This document shows, piece by piece, positions 58,759 to 64,000 of a stretch of 64,000 nt of DNA; within the stretch, counting starts at the first letter, position 1, and each line of letters opens with the position of its first letter. The notes under the pieces were generated by a model. That model was not told the DNA's origin. It worked only from the letters and a program-made list of their open reading frames with translations, and ran no database searches. Both the position numbers and the translations under genes were made by a program. The stretch is from Phlyctochytrium arcticum (taxonomy: Eukaryota > Chytridiomycota > Chytridiomycetes > Chytridiales > Chytridiaceae): contig JAHLKI010000018.1 of the NCBI GenBank assembly GCA_025602905.1, positions 496,001 to 560,000 of the forward strand, given 5' to 3'.

Positions 58759-60899
58759 ATGTCTTCTGTCCGGAGCGAAGGTGACATTGCACTGACGGGA
58801 CCCGTCAGTGGGGATGCCGACAATCCAGGTGCAGACCAACTGAATTCCGCCCAAAAGATGGGCCGCCGCCCCAGCTGGACGATGGAAGAGGCTGGACATG
58901 AACTTGTTTCGAGTAAGAACAATTGTTTATCACTTAAAGTAATGTTGGTCCTCATCATCATTTTACGTTGCAGATCAGAAATCATCAGACAAGCCAAACC
59001 CCGGGTTGATGCTTCGAAAAGTACCCTCTTTCACCGCACTTCGCAGCCAGGGATCCTCTACATCTGCCTCCAATATCGCTCCCACCAACTCTGTTGTCCA
59101 ACGCACCTCCCTACCCGTCCGTCACAAACCGCTTGCCAGCTTACATCACAACCATGGGCCATATCCGCATCCTCACACTAATGTCACACCTCTTCCTCCA
59201 CCCCCGGCCGACTCTGCGACCAGAGTGTCACCTACTGGCACAATGCCGCCCCGAACTGCATCAATGGATGGATATGCCCGTATTGGTCGCAAAGCGGGCG
59301 AACTCCTGAAAAACAGTATGACAACTAGCAATTTGTCGGACGGACGGGAACTGGTTGTAGAGACAGATGTGGGCGCCCCGGGCCAAGGTCGACCACCATT
59401 ATTCAAATCCCCGACCTTGCCTTTGCCTGTAAATAAAAGTCGTCTCAACCCCGAAGAGGAGGATGGTGAAGATTTTGTATGGAGCGGGTCGCCAGACCCC
59501 AAGCGTGCGCGCGCGAAACGTTCATTCTCCAACCACTTACTCCCTCGTCCCAACGACCCACCACCGGGCATCGCACCGCTGATTACCAACCCCAGCCGAC
59601 TTCAGGCAGGGTCGGCCGTGTTATCTGAAGACGGCTCGATATCTCCAACCAATCACGCTGCATCATCTCCCTCTAAATCTTATAAAGCAGCTACTCAACC
59701 GCGGTTAAAGAAGAGTACGGAAATGCGTACCCCGTCACGTTCGAGTGGTTCTGTTCTATCAAGATCGTTACTGCCAATGTCAACCACGTATGGATCTACT
59801 GGAACTGGGCAATTCTTCTCGGGGAATAAAAAGGAGAATGCGGATGACGATGAGGAATATATTTGGTCGCACTGTGCCAGCACCAATGCCTATCATCAAC
59901 AGCACCAACGATCACATACGGATCAAATTGCCTCTTCAGCTAGGCAGTCCTCAGGCGAATCCTATCTAGAGTATGGTTGGCCAGTTGATCCCAATGACGA
60001 GCACATATACCTGTTGGCCAACAGGCGATACCCAGGAGGAAATACCCGCTCTATGCACACCAGGTCACGACGAGATTTAGAAGCGGCAGGGAGCTCAGCC
60101 AACTGCAGCCGGTTTGGGAGACCCAAAAGTAACGCGCACTTCTTTTTCATTGCCTGCGCCATCATGACGCTATTGGCCACTGCTGCCTTCCTGACAATGT
60201 GTATACAACCCCTTTCTGGATTCCGCCTTCTAGGCGTGTCTACTGTCACTGGCACCAACTCACGCTATGAGTTTGACATGGTTTTCGCCGGCAGCAACAG
60301 CAATTTCTTTGATATTGCAATTAGAACTTTGGATATGGATGTATCTGTTGCGCGTGGTAGGTGCCCTTGCACGCTGAGAGAGACTTGTTTGACTAAACTC
60401 TTCATTTCCTAGTCCCATATCTCGTGCAGAATAACAGTACGCATGATGCCCCTACGTCCTCTCCTGAATCTGGCAATCATACCCCCTCTGCATCAAACGC
60501 AGCCGCCGTTCCCGTCTCGACTCCTACCAACACTGCCGGTAAAGAACTCTTGGCCCATGTCCAACGCTTTAGCATCCCGGCAAGTTTCCCTTCTCTATCA
60601 CAAACCCATCGTGCCTCGGCGCACGTCAATATCCGAGACCCCGAAAGTACAGTGGGTAAAGCGTAAGTTTCGCTTTTGAATATCGCCATTTTTTCCCTAT
60701 TCTAATTTCGTGCACTATTAGAATATATAAAAGACCACCGTACTTGCTATCCCTTCGTGGTACTGTTTCGTATACCGTTCTGGGCTGGTTTGAATACAAT
60801 GAAGGAATTCTCTGTGTTGCGCGGATTACAACTCGGGACGGCTCGGCCAATTTCTGGCATTGTGAGACTGGCTTGGGACATCCTACTGCGACCACCTGA
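58759..60899 (+). CDS. VAC7: Vac7-like vacuolar protein (LEA-2 domain)
   Basis: Vac7 activates the Fab1/PIKfyve lipid kinase complex that makes PI(3,5)P2 on the vacuole. Exons 58759-58912, 58974-60356, 60413-60662 and 60722-60899 give 654 residues. The first ~425 residues are cytosolic and disordered, with acidic aromatic patches EEDGEDFVWSGS, DDDEEYIWSH and YLEYGWPVDPNDEHIY. One transmembrane helix follows at about 430-452 (FFFIACAIMTLLATAAFLTM). It continues directly into QPLSGFRLLGVSTVTGTNSRYEFDMVFAGSN and IAIRTLDMDVSVAR, the start of the lumenal LEA-2-like domain that defines Vac7. The domain is split by a Ser/Thr/Pro insert and ends with LLSLRGTVSYTVLGWF. Topology and these blocks agree with fungal Vac7; overall identity is low, as usual for the family. 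Confidence 0.8.
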
Positions 60900-61358
60900 A
60901 CCCTGTATCATTCTGGAACACGGCAACTCCTCCTTTTAATTCGTCGGTTCCACCCCGGGGTCTTTCTCTACGCCCTGGAGTCACCGAAAGCAGTTGTACA
61001 TATCCTTCCCTGCTTTATCGGATTTCCAACTTTGCTGTAAATGTCTTTTCTACTTTTTTTTTTCTTGCTCTTTTCTGTCAATGCCGTTTTGCTTTTTGTG
61101 CTTTTTGTTTGAACGCATGACTTGTACATGAAATTACTTACTTTCTTGAACTGATTCTTTACGTGTGTTTTTGTTGAACGGGTTCCAATTGTCGAAACGA
61201 AGTAGAGGAGATTGGACATATAGCGGTCTACATTTATTTTCTACACATTGTTGGGAGGGAGAGTATTTACACATTATCGGGAAAGAGGTGCGTTGCACTG
61301 ATTTGTAACATTGGTCACACGGAGGGTAAAAAAACAGAAACTTGGGTAGGATTTTAAT
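60900..61358. other. Convergent 3' region (Vac7-like / SPX-RING)
   Basis: 459 bp between two converging genes, T-rich around 61040-61130. No gene is supported; poly-A signals are expected on both strands. Confidence 0.5.
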
Positions 61359-63483
61359 CTACAAAATGATACAGTCCTTATTGGCTGTCCGGGTAGAGGA
61401 AGTGCCGTTTTCAGAGATGTGGCGGCCGATACTTGGGCGACGGAGGTGCGTGGAAGAGGTTGCTTCGGTTATGGGTGATGATGGCGAAGTTGGGGGGCTG
61501 GTAGTGGCACGGGAAGCAGATGGACGGCGTGTAGGAGCAGCAGTAGAGGCAGGAGCGGGTACGATGGGTATAGGAGACCGATGAGGAACATACGGCACCC
61601 CAAACATGTTTTGTATATCCTCAGCCGCTCGCTCCTTGCCACTCTCAATGGCCTTTTGCTTGACTTCCTTGGGAAAATACAATTTTAACAAATTCATGCG
61701 GGCAACGTCAAGATGATCGGCCGTTGCAGCGCTGATCGCTTCCGATTTACGGCATACAGGGCAATGCCTAACATTGCGAATTTGAGCTTTGACGAGACAC
61801 CGGACGCAAAAGACGTGGCCGCAGACTAGACGGATGGGTTTCCAGTAAATGTCTTGGCAGATGGGACAGCAGTAGTCGTCGGGTTGTGGGACGATGGTGA
61901 CGAGTCGTTCTTGGATGGTAAAAATGAGGACACGGGCAATGTTGTCTATGAAAAAAGACTTGTCTTCTAGAAAATGAGTAAACCCTTCGCTGGCCGTCAG
62001 TCGGGTCCGTTTATCGTGCTTTTTGAGGATTTTCCGAACGGCCGTGTGATTAATCTCGTCGAAATGTTTCATGGCCAGTAACTCGCGGTTCATTTGCAAA
62101 AAGACGTCCAAGGCCTGATCCGAGGACGGGGTTTTGAGGGATGAACGCATGGATTTTAGTCGGCTTAATTCAAATGTGGAGAGTTGCTCGCGCGAGGCAG
62201 TGACGGGCCGGTCTTTGACGCCGTTGATGAGCCAGATTTCGGATTCGAGGTAGGTAGCGAGAATGTGGCGCCAGGCGTACATGTCTTTGTTGTAAGGTGA
62301 GGCAGCCTTGGCCAAGTACGATGTCAGTCTCTCGAGATTATTGTCAAATGTGCTTTTGAGGACCGACTCAAACTGGGCAATGGCATTGACGGCCTCGGCC
62401 AGCTGGGTGAAAAACTGACAGTCGGTTTTGATGAACAGCTTCATGGAGCTTCCTCCACTGGTGTCGGAAAGAAAGCTGGTACCGCTCATACTTTTTGCAT
62501 CGGAACCACTAAAATCGTCCGAGTCCCCCGAGAGCGGAGATGATTCCAGCGGGGAAAACCGGTCGGTATTAATGGTCACAATCTGACGAGCTGATCGGAC
62601 TCGTCTTGGTCGTTTGGGGACGGACAAAAATGACGACGAGTCCTTGGGAGAAGTAGGTGAGGTGGGGATGGTAACATTTTGGGAGGGAGGGGAGCAAGTT
62701 CGGGAAGGGGGTGGTGTGGGTATTTCATCAAACCGCACCTTGGGTATCGTGTGTTCACGGAAATCGGTGGTTATACTTTCGGGTGATCCCACCAGTATAG
62801 ACCCTGCATCGTCTTCTAGTATTTTGGGGAGGACGTCACTTGAGATTCCCCCACTACCTAATGATGATACTGGAGCCGATCCCAATCGTGTCACTGTAGG
62901 CGCCTTTTTCAACCCTTCAGTCAAAAGGCTTGTCGGTGGGAATAACTGAGTCACCGGTAATGACTTTCGGGATGTAATTTTGATGCGCAAAGAGTTTCGC
63001 GCTCCACGGCCACTTCCAACCTCTATAGCGAACCCTTCCTCGTCGTCATTTGCTTCAATTAGAGGTATCATGGAGGTGTCATCGTTGGTAAAGTCGGTAG
63101 ACACTGCCCCACCCGTCTCGCTAATCTCTGCTGCGAGATCTACAGGTGTTTGGTCATCATCCAAAAAGTTGACTAGCAGATACGGCTCGAGATTTCCGGG
63201 TGACCCCTCGAGATAATAGTCAATCACGCAATGCCGGAGGCCAGATTTGCCCTTGAGTGGCGACCCCGCCTCTGAAGCGTCCTGCACTTCAATACCGCGA
63301 TCTTCCAGCTCTGTAAGAGAAGACACAAATGAGTTTTCTATTTGGCAAGAACCGCGCACACAGAAGAGTGGGCCTACCTTGAACGATTTTCCCGATTGTC
63401 TTTTTCAAGGCTTTGTATTTGAAGGCTGGCCAAGAGGGCGGCAGTTCTCTGTACGCCTCTGTATACTGTTTGGCAAATTTCAT
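61359..63483 (-). CDS. SPX-RING E3 ubiquitin ligase with C-terminal CaaX box
   Basis: SPX domains sense inositol pyrophosphates and so phosphate status; RING domains recruit ubiquitin-loaded E2. Exons 63483-63378 and 63310-61359 give 685 residues. The SPX start is clear: MKFAKQYTEAYRELPPSW, then YKALKKTIGKIVQ|ELEDRG across the 67-bp intron. A Ser/Pro-rich insert of about 230 residues splits the domain, and its helical core resumes at about 324-484 (FFTQLAEAVNAIAQFE, INHTAVRKILKKHDKRT). The RING is at about 517-556 (CPICQDIYWKPIRLVCGHVFCVRCL ... CPVCR), a C3HC4 type with all eight ligands. The protein ends DCIIL, giving the CaaX box CIIL. The SPX-RING order is that of fungal and plant (NLA/BAH1) ligases of phosphate homeostasis; the CaaX box is the unusual part. 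Confidence 0.92.
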
Positions 63484-64000
63484 GTCGTTGCTGGCATGGG
63501 GTAACCCAAGGCACTGATCCCTTGAGGTAGATTGGAGTGCTTTGTATTTGGTATCAAGGTTGTAGAGATTTGCAATATGTGAGAAGGTCGACCAATAACA
63601 AAGTCGAAATGCAGTCTTGTCTGCGCAAAAGAGTGATATCTGAAAGAGATCGTTGGCACCTACATCAAAAGTATTTGCATCAGTTTACTGTGAGCTAGTA
63701 GGGGCACCTCCTCGTTTAACACCGCCAAAGCTTACCTTCTTGTCAAGTAAGTACAATTATTACAATTTGGTAAAGACAGGGAGTTTGAAATTTCGCAGCG
63801 TCGGAGAAGACTTTGGCGAATGTTCCAGCGGCTGCGCATTCCTGGCGCGGTGGACAGGTGACCACAATTTCGCCGCATGCAGCGTAAATGAGGCACGTGC
63901 GCTGTTCATTGGCTGGATTGGCGGAGTTTCCTGGAGGGTTTTGCTCATTGCCAAATTGGCAAAAGATCACCGAGAGATCTACCGAGAGATGGCGGATGGG
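63484..64000. other. Upstream region of the SPX-RING gene, right end of window
   Basis: 517 bp without a supported gene; probable promoter and 5' leader of the minus-strand SPX-RING gene. Direct repeats such as CACCGAGAGATCTACCGAGAGAT lie at the extreme right end (about 63,968-63,990). Confidence 0.45.

Noticed and set aside
1..64000. CRISPR arrays, bacterial operons or riboswitches
   Set aside because: The window is nuclear fungal DNA with spliced genes. The tandem arrays have variable, non-CRISPR spacing and no spacers.

Overview
The window is nuclear DNA of a filamentous or zoosporic fungus. The evidence is the gene set: an ERMES subunit (Mdm34), a Vac7-like protein, a Tag1/DUF3712-like vacuolar protein, a Pho80-type cyclin, BRO1, a fungal SPX-RING ligase and a secreted tyrosinase. 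Genes carry many short GT-AG introns (about 50-140 bp), which argues against a budding yeast. The phylum cannot be fixed from the sequence alone; an early-diverging (e.g. chytrid-like) or basidiomycete-like lineage is possible, with low confidence.

Layout. 1-7.3 kb is gene-poor: tandem repeats (2.34-2.85 kb and 3.92-4.69 kb), a shrunken and diverged piece of the 3' end of nuclear large-subunit rRNA (about 4.71-4.99 kb), a 20-bp poly-C run and a tRNA-Gly(GCC). 7.29-8.81 kb is a tyrosinase. 8.8-10.0 kb is intergenic with a cluster of TACTCGAGTA palindromes and a poly-G run. 10.04-16.07 kb is a DNA transposon with 11-bp terminal inverted repeats, a near-perfect 8-bp target duplication and two genes. 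17.65-28.78 kb is one giant gene (about 3,665 residues) of about 19 LEA-2/DUF3712-like repeats behind one membrane anchor.

29-64 kb is gene-dense: a small membrane protein; mitochondrial 3-hydroxyisobutyryl-CoA hydrolase; a tRNA-binding-domain protein; Mdm34; a BAG-domain membrane protein; a type II membrane M1 aminopeptidase; a spliced transcript that appears to host a U43/snR70-like C/D snoRNA; a Pho80-type cyclin; a small putative mitochondrial protein; TRAPPC8/Trs85; BRO1; a Vac7-like protein; and an SPX-RING protein ending in a CaaX box.

Themes. Many of these products act at the vacuole/endosome and in autophagy (Tag1-like, Vac7, BRO1, TRAPPC8) or in phosphate sensing (Pho80-type cyclin, SPX-RING). 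Nothing shows that they are co-regulated, and ordinary gene order is the default reading. The observations most worth a second look are the compacted rRNA-like locus next to the repeat array, the two-gene transposon, the giant LEA-2 repeat protein, the hidden snoRNA host gene and the predicted prenylation of the SPX-RING ligase. All exon boundaries were inferred by reading splice signals and frames by eye.
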